DNA of 64,000 nt from Sphingopyxis sp. LC81 (GTDB taxonomy: Bacteria > Pseudomonadota > Alphaproteobacteria > Sphingomonadales > Sphingomonadaceae), in contig NZ_JNFD01000035.1 of NCBI RefSeq assembly GCF_000756375.1, forward strand, positions 99,501-163,500, given 5' to 3'. This document shows positions 26,182 through 34,544 of the stretch, in pieces. Under the pieces are notes generated by a model that saw only the letters and a list, made by a program, of their open reading frames with translations, made no database searches and had not been told where the DNA came from. How positions within the stretch are numbered: position 1 is the stretch's first letter; each line of letters begins with the position of its first letter. A program made the translations under genes and the position numbers.

Positions 26182-27153
26182 ATGACAAACCACTCCTCCC
26201 GCAGGAGCCTTGTGTCCGTCTTCGCGCTGCTCGCCGCCGCGAGTGCCGCCGCGGCCCTGCCCCAGCCGGCGCACGCCGCGCCGCCCGCCGCCGCCGCCGA
26301 AACCGCTAAGGCCGCGGCACCGGTAACGGTCAGGAATGGCGACGCCGATGTGAACGGCACGCGCATCCATTACCAGCTGCACGGCGATCTCACGCCCGGC
26401 AAGACCCCGCTGCTCGTGCTCCACGGCGCGTTCATGTTCTCCGACGCGATGAAGCCGCTGATCGATCCCCTGGCCGCGACGCGCCCGGTGATCGCGATCG
26501 ATGCGCGCGGCCATGGCCGCTCGGGCGGGGTCGACGGCAAGCTGAGCTATGACCAGATGGCCGACGACGCCGCCGCGGTGCTCGCAAAGCTGGGGGTGAA
26601 ACAGGCCGACGTGCTCGGCTATTCGATGGGCGCATCGACCGCGATCGCGCTGGCGGTCCGCCACCCCGCACGCGTCGGCAAGCAGGTCGTCCTGTCGGGA
26701 ACCTCGCGGCTCGACGGCTGGTATCCCGAAGTGCTGGCCGGCATTGCGCAGCTGACCCCGGCGACCTTCGCGGGCAGCCCGATCGAAACAGGTTACAAGA
26801 GCCTGTCGCCGACGCCCGATAAATTCCCGAAACTGGTCGAGAATATCAAGACGATCGACGCCACGCCCTTCGCCTATTCGGACGAACAGCTTCGCGCGAT
26901 CCCCGGCAAGACGATGGTGATCATCGGCGACGCCGACGGCGTCAGGCTCGATCACGCGATCCAGTTGTTCAAGCTGCGCGGCGGCGGCGACATCGCCGCG
27001 GCGACGCAGGGCTTTATGACCGAAGCGCCGAAGGCGCGGCTCGCGATCCTGCCCGCAACTTCGCACATCGGCATCATGGGCGAGGTGCCCGCAATCGTCG
27101 CGATGGTGACGCCCTTCCTCGACGACAAGGCGCCGCCACCGCCCGCGTTCTGA
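26182..27153 (+). CDS. exported alpha/beta hydrolase
   Basis: 323 aa. Signal peptide to about residue 33 (ending PAHAAPP), Ala-rich linker, then an alpha/beta-hydrolase fold: oxyanion segment LVLHGAFMFS, IAIDARGHGRS, nucleophile elbow GYSMGAS, acid in IIGDADGV, and catalytic His in TSHIGIMGE. Probably a periplasmic esterase or lactone hydrolase. It is the only clearly exported enzyme of the cluster. The gene follows DUF4287 by 31 nt. Confidence 0.87.
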   Translation: MTNHSSRRSLVSVFALLAAASAAAALPQPAHAAPPAAAAETAKAAAPVTVRNGDADVNGTRIHYQLHGDLTPGKTPLLVLHGAFMFSDAMKPLIDPLAATRPVIAIDARGHGRSGGVDGKLSYDQMADDAAAVLAKLGVKQADVLGYSMGASTAIALAVRHPARVGKQVVLSGTSRLDGWYPEVLAGIAQLTPATFAGSPIETGYKSLSPTPDKFPKLVENIKTIDATPFAYSDEQLRAIPGKTMVIIGDADGVRLDHAIQLFKLRGGGDIAAATQGFMTEAPKARLAILPATSHIGIMGEVPAIVAMVTPFLDDKAPPPPAF

Positions 27154-27195
27154 CCCCGTTTTCCTCGCCATCGAATGACCGAGAGGAGTTTCATC

Positions 27196-27870
27196 ATGCC
27201 CGTCGATCCGAATGCGACGATCGAAATCACCGGCTATCAATGGGTGCCGCCCTTCGCCGAGGGGCGCATCAAGGACCTGCGCATCCGCTGGGCACTGGAA
27301 GAGATCGGCCGCCCCTATCGCGAGCGGCTGATCGGCGGAATCTTCGAGGAGAAGCCCCCGGAATATCTGGCGGACCAACCCTTCGGGCAGGTTCCCGTGT
27401 TCAAGGAAGGGGACGTGGCATTGTTCGAATCGGGCTCCATCCTGCTCCACATCGGCGAGCAGGACGAACGCCTGTTGCCGCGCGGCGCGGCGGCGCGTGG
27501 GCGCGCCATCAGCTGGATGATCGCCGCGCTGAACAGCGTCGAACCGATGTTGCAGACACTGGTGATTTTGAGCGTCGCGGGAGCCGACCAGGACTGGCAG
27601 GAAGCCGCAAAGGACGCGGCGCGACCGTTCGCCGAAAAGCGGCTGGCGCAACTGTCGCGCGCGCTCGGCGATCGCTTATGGCTGGGCGACGGCTTCACCA
27701 TCGGCGACCTGGTGATGATCGACGTTCTGCGCGCCGTGCCGACGCCCATGCTCGCGGCACATCCCAACCTCGTCGCCTATATCGAGCGCGGCACACGGCG
27801 GCCCGCATTCGAACGGGCGCTCAAGGCGCAGCTCGCCTCTTACGCAAAGCATGCGCCGCAAGCCGCGTGA
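27196..27870 (+). CDS. glutathione S-transferase family protein (paralogue 1)
   Basis: 224 aa. ATG 27196 follows GAGAGGAG; an upstream in-frame ATG would bypass this site. The N-terminal thioredoxin-like domain has ALEEIGRPYRERL, FGQVPVFKEG with the cis-Pro, and LFESGSILLHIGEQ, the glutathione-gamma-Glu-binding ES signature; an all-helical C-domain follows with FTIGDLVMIDV. A leading strand TIEITGYQWVPPFAEG is unusual and shared with the next gene, so the two are tandem duplicates. Substrate unknown. Confidence 0.85.
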   Translation: MPVDPNATIEITGYQWVPPFAEGRIKDLRIRWALEEIGRPYRERLIGGIFEEKPPEYLADQPFGQVPVFKEGDVALFESGSILLHIGEQDERLLPRGAAARGRAISWMIAALNSVEPMLQTLVILSVAGADQDWQEAAKDAARPFAEKRLAQLSRALGDRLWLGDGFTIGDLVMIDVLRAVPTPMLAAHPNLVAYIERGTRRPAFERALKAQLASYAKHAPQAA

Positions 27871-27901
27871 TTTCCGCCACCTGTTCAAAAGGAGAGTCAT
27901 C

Positions 27902-28576
27902 ATGTCCGTCAACCCGAACGCCAAGCTCGAGATCACCGCCTTCGACTGGGTTCCCGATTTCGCGCGCGGCTATGTCCGCGACCTGCGCCCGCGCTGGGCG
28001 TGCGAGGAAATCGGGCTCGATTATGCCGAGCATCTGATCAGCGCGATCAACCGTCCCGCCGACCATTTCCTGTTCCAGCCCTGGGGGCAGGTGCCGGTGC
28101 TCAACGACGGCGGCATCCGCCTGTTCGAAAGCGGCGCGATCCTGCTCCACCTCGCCGAAAAGGACGAGCGGCTGATGCCTCGCGATCCGCAAGCGCGCGC
28201 CAACACGCTCGCCTGGCTGTTCGCCGCCTATAACAGCGTCGAGCCGATGCTGTTCGAACTCGGCAATGTCGATATTTTCTCGACCGACGAGGAATGGGCG
28301 AAGCTGCGCCGGCCGAGCCTGATCGAATTCATCCAGGGCCGGCTCGGCCGCCTGAACGACGCGATCGGCGACAAGCAATATGTCGCGGGCGAGTTTACCG
28401 TCGCCGACATCGCGATGGCGACCGTGCTGCGCGAAGGCGTCGAGGCCGGACTGATCGCCGAACAACCGCGGCTGCAGGCCTATCTCGACCGCTGCCTCGC
28501 GCGGCCAGCATTCCAGCGTGCGATGGACGCACAGCTCGAAGCCTTCAGCGAAGAAGCGGGCCCACCCGCCGCCTGA
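27902..28576 (+). CDS. glutathione S-transferase family protein (paralogue 2)
   Basis: 224 aa from ATG 27902 after AAAAGGAGAG. It parallels the preceding gene: LEITAFDWVPDFARG, ACEEIGLDYAEHL, WGQVPVLNDGG, LFESGAILLHLAEK and FTVADIAMATV. The identical length and shared N-terminal strand point to an ancient tandem duplication with divergence of the substrate pocket. It should use glutathione in conjugation or thiol exchange; the acceptor is not known. Confidence 0.86.
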   Translation: MSVNPNAKLEITAFDWVPDFARGYVRDLRPRWACEEIGLDYAEHLISAINRPADHFLFQPWGQVPVLNDGGIRLFESGAILLHLAEKDERLMPRDPQARANTLAWLFAAYNSVEPMLFELGNVDIFSTDEEWAKLRRPSLIEFIQGRLGRLNDAIGDKQYVAGEFTVADIAMATVLREGVEAGLIAEQPRLQAYLDRCLARPAFQRAMDAQLEAFSEEAGPPAA

Positions 28577-28610
28577 AGTTCCACTCCCACCCCCCTTAAG
28601 GAGAGACAAG

Positions 28611-29330
28611 ATGACCTATGTTGAAGGATTTGTCGTCGCGGTGCCGACCGCGAACAAGGAAGCGTATCGCAAGCACGCCGCCGACGCGGCGCCGCTGTTC
28701 AAGGAATTCGGCGTCGCGCGCATGGTCGAATGCTGGGGCGACGATGTCCCCGACGGCAAGGTCAACGATTTCAAGGGCGCCGTGCAGGCGAAGCCCGACG
28801 AGACCGTCGTGTTCAGCTGGTTCGAATATCCCGACAAGGCGACGCGCGATGCCGCGAACGCAAAGATGATGAGCGACCCGCGCATGGAGCAAATGGGCGG
28901 CGAGATGCCGTTCGACGGCAAGCGGATGATCATCGGCGGTTTCGATTCGATCGTCGACGATCGCGGTGAAGGCCCGACCGGCTACGCCGACGGTTACATC
29001 GTGCCCGTCCCCGAGGACAACAAGGAAGCCTATCGCGCGCTGGCGCAGAAGATGTCGGGCGTCTTCATCGACTATGGCGCAACCCGCGTCGTCGAGGCGT
29101 GGGCCGACGATGTCCCCGACGGCAAGGTCACCGACTATGCGCGCGCCGCGCACAAGAAGGACGGCGAGACCGTCGTCTACAGCTGGGTCGAGTGGCCGAG
29201 CAAGGAAGCGCGCACCCAGGGCTGGGAAAAGATGATGGCCGACGAGCGGATGAAGGCCAGTTCCGAGAACACGCCGTTCGATGGGCAGCGGATGGTCTAT
29301 GGCGGCTTCGTGCCGATCGTCGAAGCCTGA
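28611..29330 (+). CDS. double DUF1428 protein
   Basis: 239 aa from ATG 28611, preceded by AAGGAGAG. It is two DUF1428 domains in one chain. The first (1-118) has YVEGFVVAVPTANKEAYRKH and CWGDDVPDGKVNDF; the second (119-239) repeats YADGYIVPVPEDNKEAYRAL and AWADDVPDGKVTDY. DUF1428 proteins are normally about 117-120 aa and are thought to be ferredoxin-like dimers, so this looks like a covalently fused dimer. Function unknown. Confidence 0.85.
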   Translation: MTYVEGFVVAVPTANKEAYRKHAADAAPLFKEFGVARMVECWGDDVPDGKVNDFKGAVQAKPDETVVFSWFEYPDKATRDAANAKMMSDPRMEQMGGEMPFDGKRMIIGGFDSIVDDRGEGPTGYADGYIVPVPEDNKEAYRALAQKMSGVFIDYGATRVVEAWADDVPDGKVTDYARAAHKKDGETVVYSWVEWPSKEARTQGWEKMMADERMKASSENTPFDGQRMVYGGFVPIVEA

Positions 29331-29339
29331 CACCACCTT

Positions 29340-29469
29340 CCTCCCTGTGGCGAAGCCATGGGGAGGGGGACCGCCGCGAAGCGGTGGTGGAGGGGCCGCG
29401 ACGCTGCGCCATTGGCCCCTCCGTCAGCGCTTCGCGCTGCCACCTCCCCATCGCTGCGCGACAGGGAGG
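29340..29469. repeat. 130-bp palindromic repeat, family B
   Basis: Arms 29340-29366 and 29443-29469 are inverted copies (24 of 27 positions pair), beginning CCTCCCTGT and ending ACAGGGAGG. Between them lie smaller hairpins such as ACCGCCGCGAAGCGGTGGT. The element fills the only gap over 75 bp in the 18-gene run, and could attenuate or process the transcript. It has no coding potential. Confidence 0.8.
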
Positions 29470-29491
29470 ATCGAGAGAAAGGTCCTGAACG

Positions 29492-30130
29492 ATGATAAAA
29501 CTCTATGGAACGCCCCCCACCCGCGCGCTGCGTGCGATGTGGCTCCTGAACGAACTCGACCTCGCGCACGAAATCGTCTCGATCGACCTCGGCGCCGGCG
29601 AGCAGCTGACGCCCGAATTCCTGGCACTCAATCCGGCCGCGAAACTGCCGGTGCTGGTCGACGGCGATCTGGTGGTAAGCGAATCGGCGGCGATCCAGCT
29701 CTATCTGGCCGACAAATATGGCGACCGCTTTCCCGGCGGCGGCCTGATCCCCGACACGCCCGAAGGCCGCGGCCAAATGTATCGCTGGCTGTTTTTCCTG
29801 ATGACCGAAATCGAAGCGCCGCTGTGGCGGATCGCGTTGCACAGCTTCCTCTATGCACCCGACGAGCAATCGGCCGAGGAAATTGCGCTGGCGAGGCGCG
29901 ATTGCAAACGGATGATCGCGATATTCGAACAGCATATGCAAGGGCGCGACTTTGTCGTCGGCGAGCAGGTGACGGTGGCCGATTTCAATGCCGCCTACAC
30001 GCTCGATTGGGCGAAGCTGGAAGACATGCTGGACGATGCCCCCGCGCTCAGCGCCTATCTGACGTCGATGTACGCGCGGCCCAGGGCGCCGGTGACCATC
30101 GCCAAGGCGATGGCGGAGCTGGAGGCATGA
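29492..30130 (+). CDS. glutathione S-transferase family protein
   Basis: 212 aa. Beta-class-like GST: MIKLYGTPPTRALRAMWLL, NPAAKLPVLVDGD with cis-Pro, and VVSESAAIQLYLADKYG with the Glu-Ser glutathione site; C-terminal helical domain with EQVTVADFNAAYTLDW. Ribosome-binding site GAGAGAAAGG. Its stop overlaps the start of the GFA gene (ATGA), tying a GST to a glutathione-dependent formaldehyde-activating-type protein. Confidence 0.88.
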   Translation: MIKLYGTPPTRALRAMWLLNELDLAHEIVSIDLGAGEQLTPEFLALNPAAKLPVLVDGDLVVSESAAIQLYLADKYGDRFPGGGLIPDTPEGRGQMYRWLFFLMTEIEAPLWRIALHSFLYAPDEQSAEEIALARRDCKRMIAIFEQHMQGRDFVVGEQVTVADFNAAYTLDWAKLEDMLDDAPALSAYLTSMYARPRAPVTIAKAMAELEA

Positions 30131-30657
30131 CGCGCACCGCCTCGTGCCAGTGCGGCGTGGTGCGGCTGGAGCTCAGCGGCGAGCCGATCATGGCGGCGAC
30201 CTGCTATTGCCATAGCTGCCAGCAAGCGGGCCGGGGCTTCGAAGCCTTGCCCGGCGCGCCGGGGGTGGTCGGCGCCGACGGCGGGACGCCCTATGTGCTG
30301 ATGCGCAAGGACCGGCTGCAGTGGCTGTCGGGATCGGACCAGCTGGAGGAGCATCGGCTGAAACCCGATTCGCCGACGCGGCGGTTCGTCGCGCGCTGCT
30401 GCAACGCGCCGATCGCGCTCGAATTCACCAAGGGGCATTGGCTCAGCGTCTATTCGGGCCGCATTCCAGAGGCCGAGCGCCCGGCCGCCGAGATGCGGAC
30501 GATCGTCGGCGACCGGCCCGACGGGGTCGAGCTGCCCGATGACATCCCCAATTACCGAACGCCGTCGGGCAAATTCATGTGGCGGTTGCTGACCGCATGG
30601 GCCGCGATGGGCTTTCGCGCCCCGCCGATCGAAGCGACGAAGGGATATGCCGGGTGA
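30127..30657 (+). CDS. GFA (glutathione-dependent formaldehyde-activating)-family protein
   Basis: 176 aa. Start overlaps the GST stop. The zinc-binding Cys pattern of the GFA/CENP-V fold is clear: CQCG near residue 7, CYCHSCQQAGRGF near residue 27, and RCCNAPI near residue 97. The family founder was proposed to catalyse S-hydroxymethylglutathione formation, though many members have other or unknown roles. Its genomic coupling to a GST supports a thiol-adduct role here. Confidence 0.85.
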   Translation: MTRTASCQCGVVRLELSGEPIMAATCYCHSCQQAGRGFEALPGAPGVVGADGGTPYVLMRKDRLQWLSGSDQLEEHRLKPDSPTRRFVARCCNAPIALEFTKGHWLSVYSGRIPEAERPAAEMRTIVGDRPDGVELPDDIPNYRTPSGKFMWRLLTAWAAMGFRAPPIEATKGYAG

Positions 30658-30953
30658 GCAAGACCGTCGAACGCACCGAGATGCGCAGCATAACCAGCCC
30701 CGATTTCACGATGCAGGTCGACAAGGCGAAATATGACGCGATGCGGGACGCGCTGCTCGCGGCGGTGCCGACGGATAAACCCGGGCTGACGGTCGCCGAG
30801 GTCAAGGAACGCGTGCTGCCCTTGCTCCCCGAGAATCTGTTCCCCGGCGGCGCCAAGGCGGGCTGGTGGCTGAAGGGCGTTCAGCTCGATCTTGAGGCAC
30901 GTGGGCTGATCGCACGCGAAAATGTGAAGCCGCTGCGGCTGCACCGGCTATAA
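30654..30953 (+). CDS. small DUF6958-like protein
   Basis: 99 aa from GTG 30654, which overlaps the GFA stop (GTGA). The core ADKPGLTVAEVKERVLP-like segment and FPGGAKAGWWLKGVQLDLE resemble DUF6958-type winged-helix-like proteins of unknown function; the family assignment is from memory and tentative. It is basic and helical, with no Cys. As one of the coupled genes in the cluster it is probably expressed with the GST and GFA genes. Confidence 0.65.
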   Translation: MSKTVERTEMRSITSPDFTMQVDKAKYDAMRDALLAAVPTDKPGLTVAEVKERVLPLLPENLFPGGAKAGWWLKGVQLDLEARGLIARENVKPLRLHRL

Positions 30954-30976
30954 GCGAAGCCAGAAGGGAGCAGGCC

Positions 30977-31693
30977 GTGGAACATCTGTCCTTCCCGAAC
31001 GAGAGTGAAGCCTATCGCGCCGCGCGCGCCGAGCTGCTCGCCGACGAAATCGCGCTGCGCCGCCAGATCGAAGAGGTCGCCGCCAAGCGCCGCGCGCTGC
31101 CGCCCGGCGGGGCGGTGCCCGAGAATTATAGCTTCGAACGCATCGGCGCTTTCCAGCGTCCCGAGCAGGTGAAGCTGTCCGAACTGTTCGAGGGCAAGCC
31201 GAGCATCATCCTGCAAAGCTTCATGTTCGGCGCCGAGCGCGACACGCCGTGCAACGGCTGCACCCATATGCTCGACGCGATCGACGGCAGCGCGCGTCAT
31301 GTCGGGCAACGCGCGCCCTTCTATGTCGTCGCCAAGTCGCCGATCGCGCGGCTCGAAGCGTGGGCGAAGGAGCGGCGCTGGCCGCACCTCATCTTTCTGT
31401 CCGACGTCGATGGACGCTATTCGGCCGATTATTTCGGCGACACCTCGAAGCTGACCGATGCCAAGCGCGCCGAGCATGGCATGAAGCCCGGCGAGAATTG
31501 GGACGAGACGATCTTCAACGTCTTCCGCAAGGACGGCGACACGATCCGCCACGTCTGGGCGAGCGAGATGGCCTATGCGCCCGAGGATCCCGGCCAGCAC
31601 CACCGCGCGGGCGACCTCGTCGATCCACTGTGGGGCCTGCTCGACATGACGCCCGAGGGGCGCGGCGACTGGTTCCCCAGCCTGACCTATTGA
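30977..31693 (+). CDS. DUF899-family thioredoxin-like protein
   Basis: 238 aa from GTG 30977, with GAAGGGAGC upstream. A helical N-terminus (1-40) precedes a thioredoxin-like fold with FMFGAERDTPCNGCTHMLDA, whose CNGC lies where DUF899 proteins carry a redox-like motif. Ending WGLLDMTPEGRGDWFPSL is also typical of the family. The function of DUF899 is not established; a thiol-redox role is plausible given CxxC and neighbours. Confidence 0.85.
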   Translation: MEHLSFPNESEAYRAARAELLADEIALRRQIEEVAAKRRALPPGGAVPENYSFERIGAFQRPEQVKLSELFEGKPSIILQSFMFGAERDTPCNGCTHMLDAIDGSARHVGQRAPFYVVAKSPIARLEAWAKERRWPHLIFLSDVDGRYSADYFGDTSKLTDAKRAEHGMKPGENWDETIFNVFRKDGDTIRHVWASEMAYAPEDPGQHHRAGDLVDPLWGLLDMTPEGRGDWFPSLTY

Positions 31694-31717
31694 GACCGAG
31701 GAAAGAGGAGAGAGACG

Positions 31718-32506
31718 ATGCCATCCAATTTCATCTGGTACGAGCTGATGACCCCCGATCCCGCGGGCGCGGCGTCCTTTTATGGCGCCGTCGTCGGCTG
31801 GACGATTGCCGCCGAACGCGACCCGTCGGCCGGTGACGTCGATTATCGCATGATCGTTCGCGGCGACGGCGGCAATGCCGGCGGCGTGCTCGCGCTTGGC
31901 GCCGACATGCTCGCGGGCGGCGCGCGGCCGGGCTGGCTCGGCTATCTCGAGGTCGCCGACGTCGACGCCGCGATCGACGCGATCAAGGCCGATGGCGGCG
32001 CCGTGCACATGCCCGCGACCGACCTGCCCGTCGGACGCATCGCGATGGTCAGCGATCCGCAAGGCGCGCATTTCTATATCATGGACCCGATCCCGCCCGA
32101 AGGCGCCGGAGAGGGCGAGAGCGATGTCTTTTCGGTCACCGAAGCGCAGCATGTGCGCTGGAACGAACTCGCGACCTCCGACTCCGATGCCGCGATCGCC
32201 TTCTACAAAAAGCATTTCGGCTGGGGGCAGGAGGGCGAGATGGATATGGGTCCGCTCGGCGCCTACCGCTTCCTCCTGCGCGGCGAGGTGATGATCGGCG
32301 CGGTGATGCCTTTGATGGAGGGCTATCCGGTGCCCGTGTGGAATTTCTACATCGGCGTCGACGACATCGACCGCGCGCACGCCGCGGTGACCGCGAACGG
32401 CGGCACGATCACCAGCGAACCGATGGAAATCCCCGGCGGCGAATATGCGATGAACGCGATCGACCCACAGGGCGCGCCCATCGGCTTCGTCGGCCCCCGC
32501 AAGTAA
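31718..32506 (+). CDS. two-domain VOC-family protein
   Basis: 262 aa with two vicinal-oxygen-chelate modules in tandem: NFIWYELMTPDPAGAASFY starts the first (1-125), and VRWNELATSDSDAAIAFYKK starts the second (about 142-262). Each shows the paired beta-alpha-beta-beta-beta units ending in conserved Asp-Pro-x-Gly segments (SDPQGAHFYIMD; IDPQGAPIGFVG). It resembles hydroxylase/glyoxalase-like CFP-30 relatives. Metal site and substrate are not predictable. Confidence 0.83.
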   Translation: MPSNFIWYELMTPDPAGAASFYGAVVGWTIAAERDPSAGDVDYRMIVRGDGGNAGGVLALGADMLAGGARPGWLGYLEVADVDAAIDAIKADGGAVHMPATDLPVGRIAMVSDPQGAHFYIMDPIPPEGAGEGESDVFSVTEAQHVRWNELATSDSDAAIAFYKKHFGWGQEGEMDMGPLGAYRFLLRGEVMIGAVMPLMEGYPVPVWNFYIGVDDIDRAHAAVTANGGTITSEPMEIPGGEYAMNAIDPQGAPIGFVGPRK

Positions 32507-32522
32507 GCAAAGGAGAGAGAGG

Positions 32523-32933
32523 ATGGAAAACCAGGGCCCGACGACGGGACTGACCCCGCATATCGCCATCGCCGACAAGCGCGCGAGCGAGGCGATCGAT
32601 TTCTATATCAAGGCGTTCGGCGCGACCGAGAATATGCGCATGCCCGCCGACGACGGCGTGCGGCTGATGCACGCGCATCTGACGATCAACGGCGCGTCGC
32701 TGATGATGCACGACGAATTTCCCGAATATGTCAGCGAACCGTCGGGCAAGCCCGATGGCGTGACCTTGCACCTGCATGTCGACGATGCCGACGCCTGGTT
32801 CGACCGCGCGGTCGCCGCGGGCGCGACGGTGGTGATGCCGCTCGACAATATGTTCTGGGGGGACCGTTACGGCCAGATCAAGGATCCGTTCGGCCATCAA
32901 TGGTCGATCGGCGCGCCGATCAAAGGAGAGTGA
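32523..32933 (+). CDS. VOC-family protein, PhnB-like
   Basis: 136 aa. A PhnB-type VOC protein: LTPHIAIADKRASEAIDFY, AHLTINGASLMMHDEFPEY, and the closing FWGDRYGQIKDPFGHQWSIG are characteristic of the YkcB/PhnB glyoxalase-like group. AAAGGAGAGAGG lies directly before the ATG. Members are small dimeric proteins, often next to regulators and GSTs; no reaction is assigned. It ends 2 nt before the next VOC gene. Confidence 0.87.
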   Translation: MENQGPTTGLTPHIAIADKRASEAIDFYIKAFGATENMRMPADDGVRLMHAHLTINGASLMMHDEFPEYVSEPSGKPDGVTLHLHVDDADAWFDRAVAAGATVVMPLDNMFWGDRYGQIKDPFGHQWSIGAPIKGE

Positions 32934-32935
32934 AA

Positions 32936-33448
32936 ATGACGAACCAACCGACAAGCCAGCCCGTGACCCTCTGCCTCTGGTACGACAAGGATGCCGAGGA
33001 AGCCGCGAACTTCTATGCCGCGACCTTCCCCGACAGCAAGGTCGGAGCGGTCCACAAGGCGCCGGGCGACAATCCGAGCGGCAAGGAAGGCGACGCGCTG
33101 ACGGTCGACTTCACCCTGCTCGGCATTCCATGCGTCGGGCTCAACGGCGGCCCCGCCTTCAAGCATAGCGAGGCCTTCTCCTTTCAGGTCCATACCGACA
33201 CGCAGGAGGAAACCGACCGGCTGTGGAACGCGATCGTCGGCAATGGCGGACAGGAAAGCATGTGCGGCTGGTGCAAGGACAAATGGGGGCTGAGCTGGCA
33301 GATCACCCCGCGCGCGCTGACCGACGCGGCGATGGGCGGCGACCCCGCGGCCGCCAAACGCGCGTTCGAGGCGATGATGACGATGAAGAAGATCGATATC
33401 GCGAAGATCGAGGCCGCGGTGCGGGGCGAAGCCGTTGGCGCGGCGTAG
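32936..33448 (+). CDS. VOC-family protein, 3-demethylubiquinone methyltransferase-like (PhnB)
   Basis: 170 aa from ATG 32936 after AAAGGAGAG. VTLCLWYDKDAEEAANFYAA, the GGPAFKHSEAFSFQV segment and CGWCKDKWGLSWQI are diagnostic of the PF06983-type proteins, misnamed after ubiquinone methyltransferase but having a VOC fold. A helical tail (about 140-170) is common in the group. Actual function is unknown. The last 14 nt overlap the following membrane-protein gene. Confidence 0.88.
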   Translation: MTNQPTSQPVTLCLWYDKDAEEAANFYAATFPDSKVGAVHKAPGDNPSGKEGDALTVDFTLLGIPCVGLNGGPAFKHSEAFSFQVHTDTQEETDRLWNAIVGNGGQESMCGWCKDKWGLSWQITPRALTDAAMGGDPAAAKRAFEAMMTMKKIDIAKIEAAVRGEAVGAA

Positions 33449-33887
33449 TCCCGCGCTCTTCGCCTGGCTGCTCTGCGGCACGCTCGACATCGTCTATGCG
33501 GCGGTGTCGAGCGTCGTGCAGGGGGGCACCGTCTCCGGAATGCTGCATGCCGTCGCGAGCGGCCCGTTCGGCGCCGAAGCCGCCAAATGGGGCATCGGCG
33601 GCGATATCGCGGGGCTTGGCGTCCATTATGCGATCATGGGCGCCATGGTCGCGGCGTGGTTCTTCGTCGCGCGGCGCTGGAGCGCGCTGTCCGCATGGCC
33701 CTGGTGGCTGACGGGCACGCTTTATGGGCTGCTGCTCTATGTCATCATGAACGGGATCGTGCTGCCGCTGCGCTTCGGATCGCCCTTTCCGCCGGCCGAC
33801 CTTGTCAAAGGCGCGGTCGCGCTCTTTCCGCATATTTTCTTCGTCGGCTGGCCGCTCGCCTGGCTGACGCGCAAGGATAAAAATTGA
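33435..33887 (+). CDS. small four-helix membrane protein
   Basis: 150 aa if it starts at TTG 33435, 14 nt inside the upstream VOC gene. Four hydrophobic segments (about 8-28, 62-80, 88-110, 128-144) with a conserved-looking central GLGVHYAIMGAMVAAW and LYGLLLYVIMNGIVLPLR; basic ends at both termini suggest an inner-membrane location. I do not recognise a named function. The stop overlaps the next GST start (TGATG). The start is the least certain in the cluster. Confidence 0.68.
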   Translation: MARRSPALFAWLLCGTLDIVYAAVSSVVQGGTVSGMLHAVASGPFGAEAAKWGIGGDIAGLGVHYAIMGAMVAAWFFVARRWSALSAWPWWLTGTLYGLLLYVIMNGIVLPLRFGSPFPPADLVKGAVALFPHIFFVGWPLAWLTRKDKN

Positions 33888-34540
33888 TGCTGATCTACTA
33901 TGGCCACCCCTTCTCTTCCTACACCTGGAAGGTGCTGATCGCGCTGTACGAGAAGGGGATCGAGTTCGACTACCGCTCGGTCGATCCGGCGTTCCCGGAC
34001 CATATGCCCGAGCTGAAAGCGCACTGGCCGGTCGGGCAGTTCCCGCTGCTCGTCCACGACGGCGTTCCCTATTTCGAATCGTCGATCATCATCGAATATC
34101 TTGACCGGCTGGTGCCCGAACCGCGCCTGATCCCGGCGGATTTCGATGCAGCGCTGAAGGTCCGGCTGTTCGACCGCGTCTTCGACAATCATGTGATGGG
34201 CCGGATGCAGGCGGTGGTCGCCGACGCGATCCGCGGGCCCGAAAACCACGTACCGATGATCGTCGAGCAGTCGAAGGCCGCGCTCGACACCATTTATGGC
34301 TGGCTCGACAAGGAACTGGCGGGCGGCGGATGGGCGACGCCCCATGGCTTCACCATGGCCGATTGTGCCGCGGCACCTTCGCTCTTCTACGCCGACTGGG
34401 TTCATCAAATCCCGGACACATACGAGAATCTGCGCGCCTATCGCGCGCGGCTGCTCGCGCATCCGACGATTTCGCGCTGCGTCGAGGAAGCGCGGCCCTA
34501 TCGGCCCTATTTCCCGCTCGGCGCGCCCGACCGCGATTAA
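33887..34540 (+). CDS. glutathione S-transferase family protein
   Basis: 217 aa from ATG 33887, overlapping the previous stop. N-terminal thioredoxin-like domain with MLIYYGHPFSSYTWKVLIAL, WPVGQFPLLVHDG (cis-Pro) and PYFESSIIIEYLDRL (glutathione-binding ES); C-domain with GFTMADCAAAPSLFYADW. It is more divergent than the other GSTs here, and the SSY after beta-1 may supply the catalytic Ser/Tyr. Fourth GST of the run. Confidence 0.87.
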   Translation: MLIYYGHPFSSYTWKVLIALYEKGIEFDYRSVDPAFPDHMPELKAHWPVGQFPLLVHDGVPYFESSIIIEYLDRLVPEPRLIPADFDAALKVRLFDRVFDNHVMGRMQAVVADAIRGPENHVPMIVEQSKAALDTIYGWLDKELAGGGWATPHGFTMADCAAAPSLFYADWVHQIPDTYENLRAYRARLLAHPTISRCVEEARPYRPYFPLGAPDRD

Positions 34541-34544
34541 GCCA

